A DNA stretch of 64,000 bases, taken from the NCBI GenBank assembly GCA_943369665.1, contig CALRNX020000001.1, positions 186,001 to 250,000 on the forward strand, read 5' to 3'. The number at the start of each line of letters is the position of its first letter. The first letter of the stretch is position 1. Shown in pieces: positions 8,166 through 17,059 of the stretch. Both the position numbers and the translations under genes were made by a program. Source of the DNA: UKL13-3 sp943369665. GTDB lineage: Bacteria; Bacteroidota; Bacteroidia; UKL13-3. The notes under the pieces were generated by a model. The model was not told the origin of the DNA. It did not search any database and saw nothing but the letters and a program-made list of their open reading frames with translations.

Positions 8166-9611
8166 CTATAACTTTATACAAACATTTTTCGCTTCGGTGA
8201 AAAAGCGCAATGCTTCCCAACCTCCTTCGCGCCCTACTCCACTGCTTTTTACCCCACCAAATGGGGTGCGCAAGTCGCGCAGCAACCAACAGTTGATCCA
8301 TACAATACCCGCTTTAATCTTATTGGCCATGGTATGCGCGCGCGTGAGGTTTTCTGTCCATACAACGCCTGCCAAACCATACTCAGTTGAGTTGGCCATC
8401 ATTAATACTTCTTCTTCGGTATCAAATGGTGTAATGGTTACCACAGGTCCAAATATTTCCTCCTGATTTGTTCTGCAATCGTAAGCCAAACCTTCAATTA
8501 CCGTTGGCGCAATATACCAGCCGTTAGCATACTTGCCTTCAGGTTTTACGGCATGTCCGCCACATAAAATGGTTCCACCTTCCTGCTTGGCCAGCTCGAT
8601 ATAACTCAATACTTTTTCGAAATGCAATTGGCTCACAATAGCGCCTGTTTTGGTTTGGGCATCCATTGGATTGCCAACCACCAACTCAGCTTTTACCTTT
8701 TCAACAAAAGCTGTTTTAAACTTTTCATATATCGGGCGCTCCACAAAAATGCGGGAGCCGCACAAACAAATCTCTCCTTGGTTTAAAAACGAAGAGCGCA
8801 ATGTTTCTGTGAGCATTTTATCAAAATTGCAATCAGCAAAAATGATATTCGGGTTTTTACCACCCAGTTCCAATGAAAGTTTTTTAAACATAGGTGCAGC
8901 AACCCTTGCAATCTCCGCACCTGTTTTGGTACCACCCGTAAACGAGATGGCTTTAATACCGGGATGAACTGTCATGGCACTTCCCACTTTCGGACCAAGG
9001 CCATGCACAATATTCAACACGCCTTTGGGCAAACCGGCTTCAATGCAAATTTCACTCAACAAAAAGGCAGTCATGGGTGTAACCTCTGACGGTTTTGCCA
9101 CCACACAATTTCCACTGGCAATGGCCGGAGCAATTTTCCAGGTAAACAAATACAAAGGTAAGTTCCAGGGCGAAATACAACCCACCACACCAATTGGAGT
9201 ACGTGTTGTATAGTTGATAGCGTGCGTTCCCATTGGATGGGCTTCGCTTGCATAATGTTCGATGGCTGTGCCAAAAAAGTGAATATTGCTGATGGCACGG
9301 GGGATCTCTCCATTTTTGGAAAGCCATAAGGGTTTTCCCTGATCGATGGTTTCGGCTTCAGCAAATTTGTCTAAATTTTTCTCTAATAACTCGGCAATGC
9401 GCAACATCACCTTGCTGCGTTTATCTGCCGGTGTATTGCTCCATTCTTCAAATGCAGCATTGGCAGCCTGGTACGCCATTTCAACATCACGCTCATCGCT
9501 ATCCGGGCAAAGGGAGTATACCTCTCCTATTGATGGATTATAATTATCAATAAATTGCTTTGAAACAGGTTCAACCAAAGCACCATTTATATAATTGAGA
9601 ATTTTTTGCAT
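8166..9611 (-). CDS. Aldehyde dehydrogenase, ALDH8 / 2-aminomuconic semialdehyde dehydrogenase-like
   Basis: A full-length 481-residue NAD(P)-dependent aldehyde dehydrogenase. Catalytic Cys282 lies in NQGEICLCGSR and the general-base Glu248 in LELGGKNP; the nucleotide-binding loop SFTGGTKTGAEI and the EEIFGPV motif are intact. The text is strikingly close to animal ALDH8A1 (for example SPWNLPLYL-TWKIAPA and the end WxNCWLxRDL-PFGGxKSSGxGREG), which oxidises 2-aminomuconic semialdehyde in tryptophan breakdown; the hydroxymuconic semialdehyde type is the other option. No other kynurenine-pathway gene is visible in the window. Confidence 0.85.
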   Translation of the reverse strand: MQKILNYINGALVEPVSKQFIDNYNPSIGEVYSLCPDSDERDVEMAYQAANAAFEEWSNTPADKRSKVMLRIAELLEKNLDKFAEAETIDQGKPLWLSKNGEIPRAISNIHFFGTAIEHYASEAHPMGTHAINYTTRTPIGVVGCISPWNLPLYLFTWKIAPAIASGNCVVAKPSEVTPMTAFLLSEICIEAGLPKGVLNIVHGLGPKVGSAMTVHPGIKAISFTGGTKTGAEIARVAAPMFKKLSLELGGKNPNIIFADCNFDKMLTETLRSSFLNQGEICLCGSRIFVERPIYEKFKTAFVEKVKAELVVGNPMDAQTKTGAIVSQLHFEKVLSYIELAKQEGGTILCGGHAVKPEGKYANGWYIAPTVIEGLAYDCRTNQEEIFGPVVTITPFDTEEEVLMMANSTEYGLAGVVWTENLTRAHTMANKIKAGIVWINCWLLRDLRTPFGGVKSSGVGREGGWEALRFFTEAKNVCIKL

Positions 9612-9674
9612 AAAGCGAAAGTATGGAACAATTGGATAATGAGAAAATGATATTTACTTGTTAAACGGAAAATG

Positions 9675-9758
9675 GTCTCGAAGTATCGGGATATGGCTCA
9701 GAGGGTATACGCATGTGTTGTTTTATGTCAGCATAAAGCCATCCCGAAACTTCGTGAC
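9675..9758. repeat. Imperfect inverted repeat with GTCCCGAA-type core
   Basis: Left arm 9675-9698 (GTCTCGAAGTATCGGGATAT and GGCT) pairs with right arm 9737-9758 (AGCCATCCCGAAACTTCGTGAC) with few mismatches, 38 bases apart. The arms contain the TCCCGAAA..TTCGGGA theme found at other intergenic places in the window (22712, 37131, 59267). Confidence 0.6.
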
Positions 9759-9809
9759 CATAGAACCATAAAACAAAAAACATATCTTCGTTTCCATAAA
9801 AAACAAGTC

Positions 9810-10181
9810 ATGAAAATTCGCATTAAAGGAAACTCGGTTCGCATCCGTTTAACCCGATCGGAAGTGGATACTTTTGGTAAAAACGGTTTAATTGAAGAGC
9901 ATACAGAATTTGGCCCTTCGCAGCTTACCTATGCTTTAAAACAAAACGAGCAACCCGCCATGAGCGCAGCATTTGAAAACAATAAAGTAACCGTTTTGAT
10001 GCCCGCAGTGTGGGCTGAAGAATGGCTTGCAACCGAGCGTGTGGGCTATGAAAGCAATATGGCTTTGCCCAACGGAAAAGACCTTTATATATTGGTGGAA
10101 AAAGATTTTGTGTGCTTAGACAATACCACCGAAGACCAAAGCGACAATTATCCGAATCCGATGGCGGAGGCGCATAAATAA
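9810..10181 (+). CDS. DUF7009 family protein
   Basis: A 123-residue protein from the start MKIRIKGNSVRIRLTRSEV; the frame is open 46 residues further upstream but that part runs through the inverted repeat and does not look like protein. The opening is characteristic of a small Bacteroidota family (DUF7009, from memory) of unknown function, with a beta-rich body and a C-terminal motif YILVEKDFVCLD. A TATCTTCG box lies at 9783-9790. The protein is cytoplasmic by sequence. No functional call can be made. Confidence 0.65.
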   Translation: MKIRIKGNSVRIRLTRSEVDTFGKNGLIEEHTEFGPSQLTYALKQNEQPAMSAAFENNKVTVLMPAVWAEEWLATERVGYESNMALPNGKDLYILVEKDFVCLDNTTEDQSDNYPNPMAEAHK

Positions 10182-10230
10182 TATTGGGTACAGAGGAGTA
10201 ATGTAATTCCCTATACCACCGAACAATAAA

Positions 10231-11478
10231 ATGAAAAGCACATTAATATTACCAACTGAAGATTGTGTTAGCTCTGACACACTGAAAAGGGCTTTACTTA
10301 ATTATGAAAAAGTATATTTAAAGCATCCAGATGATAGAGATTTCGTCAGTGGGAATGATTTGCTATCAATAGCTTCTAATGCGCCAGGAATAAGCTTAGG
10401 TAATGCTGGGCTAGCTAAACCTCTTGGAAAAGAGAAAAATCATGACGCAAATTTTGAGAAAATTCTTGTTCAATTTAAACCAGCAGTTGATGAAGGGTCT
10501 TTAATAGTAATGGATAAGCCATCATATTTATATCATCAAGGTGTGGGGGGTGGTTATCATATTGACGACTTACATCGTTTTGTTTATTGGAATTATAGGT
10601 ACATGCTTTCTAATGAAGAGTTTATCAGAGCCGCTAGTATTGGTTTAGACAGAAATTGGCTCAAGGAAAATAACTATGACGATCTAGCACCAGTGGGCGT
10701 TGATGATAGTATTAAACATGGAGATGAAAGATTAAACAACAAAATACCATATCTAGGTAACTATAAATCCGATGAAGAACGTATTATTCTTACAAGAATG
10801 ATTCATGCAAGAATTGCAGCAATCTCCAGAAACTTAATGGTTTGTCATTTAAAAGACCTAGTCCCATTTACAACTAATCCAGGTTATTCTTCGGTGATTA
10901 ATCAGATGCAAACAAACTTTTCTACACTAGTCACTGAAGCTCATGATGGTTCTATTGAAATTAGTAATCTAGATTTAATCGGTAGAGTTGAAAAAGTAAT
11001 GTTTTCTGATTTCCTTGATCAAAACAAGATAACCGATCTTACTTTGAAGCAAACATTGAAATTAAGAACTAAAATGTGGGGAAAATATGGAGAGAACAAG
11101 GTAAAACTAGAAGAAACTCTTCTTAAAATGGCTTTAGACTCAAAAGATTTAAACGAATTTGAAAAGAGAATCAAAGACCAGTTTGAAAAATTTCTTAAAG
11201 AGAATCGTGATTACGTTCATGAAAGAGGAAACTTAGGAATCAAGCTTGCCTGTAATATAGGAACCATTGCTACTGGAACATCCTTTGGTCCTGCATTAAT
11301 TCAAAATTTCATAAGTGCTTCTTCAATAGAATTACTAATGGCACTTGCTTGTCCTATGACTTTTCTTCTTGCCGAAAAACGATTGCCGGACATAAGGAAA
11401 ATTTTAAAACAGGAAAATGAATTGACAAGACTTCCTGCATATGATCTTTATAATTATTATAAACCAATTATAAGGTAA
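10231..11478 (+). CDS. Orphan hypothetical protein, possible recent arrival
   Basis: A 415-residue protein of no family I recognise. It begins LILPTEDCVSSDTLKRALLNYEKVYLKHPDD, is mostly helical, and has charged coiled-coil-like text at about 290-340. Two hydrophobic stretches near the C-terminus (about 350-372 and 378-395) could be membrane helices. The gene is richer in A/T and uses codons such as CTA, AGA and TTA more than its neighbours, and it stands alone between two host genes, both signs of transfer. The N-terminal ILP..D layout faintly recalls DUF6236-type proteins, but I would not assign it. Confidence 0.6.
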   Translation: MKSTLILPTEDCVSSDTLKRALLNYEKVYLKHPDDRDFVSGNDLLSIASNAPGISLGNAGLAKPLGKEKNHDANFEKILVQFKPAVDEGSLIVMDKPSYLYHQGVGGGYHIDDLHRFVYWNYRYMLSNEEFIRAASIGLDRNWLKENNYDDLAPVGVDDSIKHGDERLNNKIPYLGNYKSDEERIILTRMIHARIAAISRNLMVCHLKDLVPFTTNPGYSSVINQMQTNFSTLVTEAHDGSIEISNLDLIGRVEKVMFSDFLDQNKITDLTLKQTLKLRTKMWGKYGENKVKLEETLLKMALDSKDLNEFEKRIKDQFEKFLKENRDYVHERGNLGIKLACNIGTIATGTSFGPALIQNFISASSIELLMALACPMTFLLAEKRLPDIRKILKQENELTRLPAYDLYNYYKPIIR

Positions 11479-11531
11479 GCATAAATACAACCAGTACTTC
11501 CCAAACCCATTAAAATTTCCATTTTAACCCT

Positions 11532-11539
11532 TATATTTG
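11532..11539 (+). promoter_or_regulatory. -7 box of Bacteroidota promoter
   Basis: TATATTTG matches the TAnnTTTG -7 element of the phylum. Only 4 bases separate it from the GTG start of the Cys-rich protein gene, so the transcript would start at or just inside the start codon region. No clear TTTG -33 element is seen at the right distance. Confidence 0.4.
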
Positions 11540-11543
11540 CCTT

Positions 11544-11975
11544 GTGAAAAACTTCGTAACCAAAGTACTATCCTTATTGTTGGCACTTACCATTGTGGTG
11601 GGTTACACAGGTGTACCTGTTTACAAAATGATTTGCACAGAAGATGGCCACACCGTTGTGTCCATCTCAAAGGATGCTGACGATTGTCACCACAAAGCTG
11701 CTTTGGATTGCTGTACTCCTAAACATGTTAAGCAAACCGAACCCAAAGAAAGCTGCTGTGCTAATTCAAGCAATTTTATCAAACTTCATGAAAGCACTGA
11801 GGTTTACGAACAACAGAACCAAACCGGGCATTTACTCACTTCTGTAGCTGTATTATTTGCTCCGCTAGCTCTAACCTATATTCATACTGAGGCAACAGGC
11901 AATGCAACTGCCGCACCTCCTCTTCTTTCCCGAAAACAACCCGCGCAAAGTTTTACGCAGGTTTTCCGAATTTGA
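11544..11975 (+). CDS. Cys-rich exported protein of the HYC_CC_PP type
   Basis: A 143-residue protein with GTG start and an N-terminal export signal (LLLALTIVVGYTG). It then has cysteines at YKMIC, DDCHHKAALDCC and ESCC, a second hydrophobic stretch (LLTSVAVLFAPLAL), and the C-terminal PP...VFRI ending. This layout matches the small Bacteroidota proteins that carry a His/Tyr-Cys, a Cys-Cys pair and a Pro-Pro motif and regularly precede TonB receptors. The paired cysteines and histidines suggest a metal such as copper. It is the first gene of a three-gene set with the receptor and an HMA protein downstream. The family name is from memory; the HYC itself is replaced here by YKMIC. Confidence 0.6.
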   Translation: MKNFVTKVLSLLLALTIVVGYTGVPVYKMICTEDGHTVVSISKDADDCHHKAALDCCTPKHVKQTEPKESCCANSSNFIKLHESTEVYEQQNQTGHLLTSVAVLFAPLALTYIHTEATGNATAAPPLLSRKQPAQSFTQVFRI

Positions 11976-12003
11976 TCCTTCATTCATGTTTTGATGCAAT
12001 ACA

Positions 12004-12016
12004 CAATACGGTATTG
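12004..12016. promoter_or_regulatory. Perfect 13-bp palindrome upstream of TonB receptor gene
   Basis: CAATACGGTATTG, arms of 6 bases around one G, 35 bases before the receptor start. It could be an operator for metal-responsive control; no regulator gene is adjacent. Confidence 0.3.
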
Positions 12017-12050
12017 CTGTTCTGTATTTATTCATTTCTAAACATGAAAC

Positions 12051-14261
12051 ATGAAGTATTTATTTTTAATTTTAATAGCGTGCAGCCTTAGTGTTGCACA
12101 CGCACAATCCATTAAAGGAACCGTTACCGATGCCAATACAAAAGAGGCATTGCAAGGTGCTACGGTGGTATGGAAAAACAGTCAGCAAGGGACTGTGGTA
12201 GATGCAAATGGTATTTTTGAAATTGCGTATCCTGCCAAAACGCCTGCAGTATTAATTGTTAGTTATGTCGGTTATGTGAGTGACTCAATTGCGTTCAACA
12301 ACCAAACCGAATTGCATTTTAAGCTTAAACCATCGGCTACTTTAAAGGAAGTTGAAATCACGGATACCAAAGAGTCGCTGGCATTTTCAACCATCGACCC
12401 GATGAACAGGCAAACAATCAATGCGAAAGAACTTACCAAAGCTGCCTGTTGTAATTTGAGCGAAAGTTTTGAAACCAATGCCACCGTTGATGTAACATAC
12501 AATGATGCATTATCGGGAACCAAACAAATCAAGATGCTTGGATTGGATGGTGCATATACCCAAACACTCATTGAACAACAAGGTGGAATTCGTGGATTAT
12601 CCACCAATTTTGGATTTTCGCATATTCCCGGTTCTTGGGCTCACAGTATTGATATCACTAAAGGTGTTGGTTCGGTGGTGAATGGTTATGAAAGTATTTC
12701 GGGTCAGATCAATATCGAATTGCTGAAACCCGAAAAAACAGATCGGTTGCATGTAAACCTATATGCAGGTGATTGGGGCCGTTATGAAACCAATATCCAT
12801 TTAGGACATCGGTTCAATAAAGAATGGAGCACTTTATTATTGACCCATGCCAGTACCGTAACCAACAAAAATGATTTTAACAATGATGGTTATATGGACG
12901 TAGCCACAGGTTATCAATTGGGAGCTGTCAACAAATGGAAGTATGAAAAACAAGGCAAACTCATGGCTTCATTTGGGGTTATTGCTAACTTGGACAGTCG
13001 TACGGGCGGGCAAATGGCCTTTAACAACCGGGCAGAAAATGACCTAAAGCAAGTGTATGGTGTCGGCATCCAAACCAAACACCTGGAAGCATTTAGCAAA
13101 GCAGCATTCGGATTTACCGGAAGGCCTTATAAAAGTGTGAACTTCTCGGTGAATGCCAGGACTTATGAACACGATGCTTTTTATGGATTTAAAGCATACA
13201 ACGGCAAAGAACAAACGGTGAATGCCAGTTTGTATTACCAAACCATCATCAATACCAGCGATCATAAAATCAAAATGGGCGCTTCGTATTTGTTGGATCA
13301 TTTTAATGAGACATATACCGTCAATACAAGTGATTCCAATTTTAAACGCAACGAATCGGTACCGGGAGTTTTTGCGGAATACAATTACGAGATCATCAAT
13401 AAGCTTTCATTATTGTTGGGTGCACGCACCGATTTCCATAATTTGTATGGAACATTCTTTAATCCTCGCGCACATTTAAAGATCAATCTTACTACATCTT
13501 CCGTATTGCGTTTTTCGGCCGGTAAAGGCATGCGTGTGGCCAATATTTTTGTGGAACAGCCTTTTATCATGGCCAGCAGTCGCAGGGTGGTGATTGAGGA
13601 AACATTCAAACCGGAAGTGGCATGGAATTATGGTGTTTCGCTGACCCATAAATTTAAAATTGCACACAAAAATGCAGCCTTGGTAATGGACTTTTTCCGT
13701 ACCGATTTCCAAAACCAAATTGTAACCGACCTTGATCAAAACACGCAAGAGGTTCATTTGTACAACTTAAAAGGACAATCGTATTCCAACAGTTTTCAAA
13801 CCGAATTTAACTATGAACCCATTAAACATTTCGAAGTTCGGTTGGCATACAAGTGGCAGGATGTTCGCACAAACTACAATGGCGCACTCCTTCAAAAGCC
13901 TTTGATAGCAAAGGATAGGATATTATTCAACGTGGCGTATGCTACCCATTTCGAAAAATGGAAATTTGATGCTACGGTAAAATGGTTCGGACAAAACAGA
14001 TTGCCTAACACAAGTTCGAATCCGGTTGGCTTGCAAATGGAATCGTATTCAAAACCTTATTATACGTTCAATACCCAGGTAACCAAAAAATTCAAACGGT
14101 TTGAACTTTATGTTGGAGCCGAAAACCTTTTTAACTATATTCAACAACAACAGATCATCGATCCTGCGAATCCTTTCGGAAATTACTTTGATGCCTCAGT
14201 CATCTGGGGTCCTGTAATGGGAAGGGTATTTTACGCAGGGTTTAGGATGTCGATCAAATAA
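12051..14261 (+). CDS. TonB-dependent outer-membrane receptor, likely metal-related
   Basis: A 736-residue protein with signal peptide (LFLILIACSLSVAHAQ), an N-terminal carboxypeptidase-regulatory-like domain (about 20-95, IKGTVTDANTKEALQGATV), a plug domain (about 110-225, LSTNFGFSHIPGSWAHSIDITKG and GSVVNGYESISGQINIELL) and a 22-strand-type barrel ending in FRMSIK. A double cysteine in AACCNLSESFETN at the start of the plug is the mark of the subgroup found beside HYC_CC_PP and HMA proteins. That supports uptake of a metal or metal chelate, with copper my first guess. It uses TonB energy across the outer membrane. No SusD partner is present, so it is not a glycan system. Confidence 0.85.
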   Translation: MKYLFLILIACSLSVAHAQSIKGTVTDANTKEALQGATVVWKNSQQGTVVDANGIFEIAYPAKTPAVLIVSYVGYVSDSIAFNNQTELHFKLKPSATLKEVEITDTKESLAFSTIDPMNRQTINAKELTKAACCNLSESFETNATVDVTYNDALSGTKQIKMLGLDGAYTQTLIEQQGGIRGLSTNFGFSHIPGSWAHSIDITKGVGSVVNGYESISGQINIELLKPEKTDRLHVNLYAGDWGRYETNIHLGHRFNKEWSTLLLTHASTVTNKNDFNNDGYMDVATGYQLGAVNKWKYEKQGKLMASFGVIANLDSRTGGQMAFNNRAENDLKQVYGVGIQTKHLEAFSKAAFGFTGRPYKSVNFSVNARTYEHDAFYGFKAYNGKEQTVNASLYYQTIINTSDHKIKMGASYLLDHFNETYTVNTSDSNFKRNESVPGVFAEYNYEIINKLSLLLGARTDFHNLYGTFFNPRAHLKINLTTSSVLRFSAGKGMRVANIFVEQPFIMASSRRVVIEETFKPEVAWNYGVSLTHKFKIAHKNAALVMDFFRTDFQNQIVTDLDQNTQEVHLYNLKGQSYSNSFQTEFNYEPIKHFEVRLAYKWQDVRTNYNGALLQKPLIAKDRILFNVAYATHFEKWKFDATVKWFGQNRLPNTSSNPVGLQMESYSKPYYTFNTQVTKKFKRFELYVGAENLFNYIQQQQIIDPANPFGNYFDASVIWGPVMGRVFYAGFRMSIK

Positions 14262-14348
14262 GTTTGATGTTTGCAGTTCGTTGTGTGTCGTTACACAGCA
14301 GACTGCGGATAGAATTTAACAACACAATTAATACAATTAACACGTAAC

Positions 14349-14702
14349 ATGAAAAACCTAATCATCACATTATCCCTGATCACCTTAAGTTTAGGTGCCT
14401 GGGCACAACAAAAGGATACCGCTAAAGAAGGCATCCAAACCATTCAGATTAAAACTTCTGCCGTATGCGATATGTGCAAGGAAACAATGGAAAAAGCAAT
14501 GGCTTACGAAAAGGGCGTAAAAGAATCGAACTTAAACGTGGATACAAAGATCCTAACCGTGAAGTACGACCCAAAGAGAACGACTCCTGAAAAAATTAAA
14601 CTTGCCATCACCAAGGCTGGTTATGATGCAGACGAAATGAAGGCCGATCCAAAAGCCTACGAAAGCCTTGATGCTTGCTGCAAAAAAGACGCTAAGCATT
14701 AA
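14349..14702 (+). CDS. Exported heavy-metal-associated (HMA) domain protein
   Basis: A 117-residue protein with signal peptide (LSLITLSLGAWAQ) and an HMA fold. The metal loop is CDMC in TSAVCDMCKETMEKA, followed by the VDTKILTVKYDPKRTTPEKIKLAITKAGYDADEM pattern of the beta-alpha-beta-beta-alpha-beta domain. A second Cys pair, DACCKK, is near the C-terminus. It would hold copper or a similar soft metal in the periplasm, handing it on from the upstream receptor. It is 87 bases downstream of the receptor gene and followed by a strong terminator, closing the unit. Confidence 0.8.
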   Translation: MKNLIITLSLITLSLGAWAQQKDTAKEGIQTIQIKTSAVCDMCKETMEKAMAYEKGVKESNLNVDTKILTVKYDPKRTTPEKIKLAITKAGYDADEMKADPKAYESLDACCKKDAKH

Positions 14703-14706
14703 AATC

Positions 14707-14748
14707 AAAAAGCCGATAGCTCTTCATCTGAACTATCGGCTTTTTTTT
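14707..14748 (+). terminator. Terminator between HMA gene and aspA (bidirectional)
   Basis: Stem AGCCGATAG (14711-14719) with CTATCGGCT (14733-14741), flanked by an A run and eight T. The aspA stop codon on the other strand lies at the end of the T run, so the same hairpin can end both convergent transcripts. Confidence 0.85.
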
Positions 14749-16153
14749 ATTGTATAAATTTCGGATGGATCAGGTTTTCCAAATTATAGATTTCATCCCA
14801 CTTGCTTTGGGGGATCAGCTTACGCTCCACCACTACAATTTGGTGAACAGACTTACCGGAGTTTAACGCTTCTTTGGCAATGGAAGAACATTCTTCGTAT
14901 CCCAAAATTGGATTTAAAGCCGTTACGATTCCAATACTGTTCATCACCATATTGCGGCAATTTTCTTCATTGGCCGTGATGCCATCAATACACTTGCTTT
15001 GCAAAGCATAACAAGCGTTTTCAAGATAACTCAATGAGGTGAACAAACTAAATGCAATTACAGGTTCCATCACATTCAGTTGTAATTGTCCTGCCTCTGC
15101 AGCCATGGTAATCGTTACATCCGCTCCTATTACATAATAAGCCGTTTGGTTCACCACTTCCGGGATAACAGGATTGACTTTACCCGGCATAATGGATGAA
15201 CCCGGTTGAAGCTTGGGTAAATTAATTTCATTAAACCCGGCTCTTGGGCCTGAAGAAAGCAAACGTAGATCGTTGCATATTTTGGATAGCTTTACAGCAC
15301 AACGTTTCATCACACCCGATATTTGAACATAAGCTCCGGTATCAGATGTTGCTTCGATAAGGTCTTCCGACAATACAACCGGAATACCGCTGATATCGGC
15401 CAAATATTTTGTAACCAGTTCGGGATAACCCTCAGGTGCATTAATGGACGTTCCGATAGCTGTTGCCCCCATATTGATCTCCAGGATCAGTTTTTGAGCC
15501 TCACACAAACGGTTAATATCTTCAGTAATGGTGGTGGCGAAACCATGAAACTCCGCTCCTAATGTCATCGGAACCGCATCCTGCAATTGGGTACGCCCCA
15601 TTTTGATCACATTTTTAAACTCCACTCCTTTGCGGCCAAATGCATCACGCAATACTGTCATGGCTTTAATCATGCGTTCCATTTTTTTGAACAACGCAAT
15701 GCGAAAGGCCGTTGGATAAGCATCGTTGGTGGATTGCGAACAGTTCACATGGTTATTGGGATGCAGGTGTTCATAATCACCTTTGCGTAGTCCCAGGATT
15801 TCCAACCCCAAATTGGCAATCACTTCATTGGCATTCATATTTACCGAAGTCCCTGCCCCTCCTTGTATCATATCGGTTGGAAACTGGTCTAAGTATTCCC
15901 CTGCAATCAGTTTGTCGCAGGCCTTGCAAATTGCATATGCAATGTTCTCATCCAAAATACCGCAATCTTTATTGGCCATGGCTGCTGCTTTTTTAACATA
16001 AGCCATCGCCTCAATCATCAATGGTTCTTTGGAAGACGGAATCCCCGTGATCTGGAAATTTTCGAGTGCACGTGCCGTTTGAACACCATAATAAACATTA
16101 TCCGGGATCTGTTTTTCTCCCAAAAAATCGTGTTCTACTCTATGAGTTGTCAT
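14747..16153 (-). CDS. aspA: Aspartate ammonia-lyase
   Basis: A 468-residue enzyme converting L-aspartate to fumarate and ammonia. The fumarase/aspartase superfamily signature GSSIMPGKVNPVIPE holds the catalytic serine loop; HPNNHVNCSQSTNDAYPTAFR and the TDTGAYVQ-like region form the rest of the active site. The wording NxVNxSQSTNDxYPTAxRIA points to aspartase rather than fumarase class II. Length is normal. It is a single gene with its own terminator. Confidence 0.9.
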   Translation of the reverse strand: MTTHRVEHDFLGEKQIPDNVYYGVQTARALENFQITGIPSSKEPLMIEAMAYVKKAAAMANKDCGILDENIAYAICKACDKLIAGEYLDQFPTDMIQGGAGTSVNMNANEVIANLGLEILGLRKGDYEHLHPNNHVNCSQSTNDAYPTAFRIALFKKMERMIKAMTVLRDAFGRKGVEFKNVIKMGRTQLQDAVPMTLGAEFHGFATTITEDINRLCEAQKLILEINMGATAIGTSINAPEGYPELVTKYLADISGIPVVLSEDLIEATSDTGAYVQISGVMKRCAVKLSKICNDLRLLSSGPRAGFNEINLPKLQPGSSIMPGKVNPVIPEVVNQTAYYVIGADVTITMAAEAGQLQLNVMEPVIAFSLFTSLSYLENACYALQSKCIDGITANEENCRNMVMNSIGIVTALNPILGYEECSSIAKEALNSGKSVHQIVVVERKLIPQSKWDEIYNLENLIHPKFIQ

Positions 16154-16301
16154 TGTAGGTTTAATTGATAGTAAGGCGAATTAAGTATAAAAAAGCGATA
16201 GCCCGATGTATCTGACCTTGGGGTGGTTAAAACATTTCCACAACCGTAGGAAATTAAGGACAATAGTATAAACTTGTAGCTTAGTAAAAGAACAGAAAAG
16301 T

Positions 16302-16913
16302 ATGCATTTAGCGATAGCCGGAAACATTGGTTCGGGAAAAACAACACTTACCACATTATTAGCTCGTCATTACAAATATGAGCCACATTATGAAGATGTA
16401 GAGGACAATCCATACATAAGTGATTTTTATGAAGACATGCAACGCTGGGCATTCAACCTTCAGATATACTTTTTGAACAGCCGCTACAACTCTTTGGTGC
16501 AAATGCAAAAAGGTAAAAAGAGTATTGTACAGGACAGAACGATTTACGAAGACGCCCATATTTTTGCGCCCAATCTCCACTCGATGGGATTGCTGAGCAC
16601 CCGCGATTTTGAAACCTATCAAAAAATGTTCGATTCATTGAGCAGCAATGTAAAAGCTCCAGATCTGATGGTTTATTTACGTGCATCAATTCCTACGCTT
16701 GTGAACCAAATCCAAAAACGCGGACGTGAATACGAAGATTCGATCCGTTTGGATTATTTGCGCAGGCTCAACGAACGTTACGAAGCGTGGATCTCAACTT
16801 ACAAACACCGCTTATTGATCATTGACGTGGACAATTTAAACTTTGCCGACAAACCGGAAGACCTGGGATTTGTGATAAACAAAATTGAAACCGAATTGAA
16901 CGGACTTTTTTAG
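16302..16913 (+). CDS. Deoxynucleoside kinase
   Basis: A 203-residue kinase of the deoxyguanosine/deoxyadenosine kinase family. The P-loop GNIGSGKTT (7-15) is at the start. The ERS/DR motif appears as VQDRTIYEDAHIF, where E and D contact the nucleoside. The RGREYED segment near 140 is the LID arginine region, RxRxxE. It phosphorylates deoxynucleosides for the salvage of dNTPs in the cytoplasm. Substrate choice among dG, dA and dC cannot be read from the sequence. It stands divergent from aspA and ends at a terminator. Confidence 0.85.
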   Translation: MHLAIAGNIGSGKTTLTTLLARHYKYEPHYEDVEDNPYISDFYEDMQRWAFNLQIYFLNSRYNSLVQMQKGKKSIVQDRTIYEDAHIFAPNLHSMGLLSTRDFETYQKMFDSLSSNVKAPDLMVYLRASIPTLVNQIQKRGREYEDSIRLDYLRRLNERYEAWISTYKHRLLIIDVDNLNFADKPEDLGFVINKIETELNGLF

Positions 16914-16944
16914 CTATTGGCTTTTGGCCTTTAGCAGTTAGCAT

Positions 16945-16979
16945 AAACGGAATGAGTCTAAAATTCATTCCGTTTTTTT
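16945..16979 (+). terminator. Rho-independent terminator after deoxynucleoside kinase
   Basis: AAACGGAATGA (16945-16955) pairs with TCATTCCGTTT (16965-16975), loop of nine bases, followed by more T. The bases just before it (16914-16944) read like a GGCTTTTGGCCTTTAGCAG-type intergenic repeat common in this phylum. Confidence 0.85.
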
Positions 16980-17059
16980 ATTATTTAATCTTTGCGTTTT
17001 TTTCGAAATTCGAGATTGGATATGTAAGCCAATTTCCCTAAAAATATAAAACAACCATT

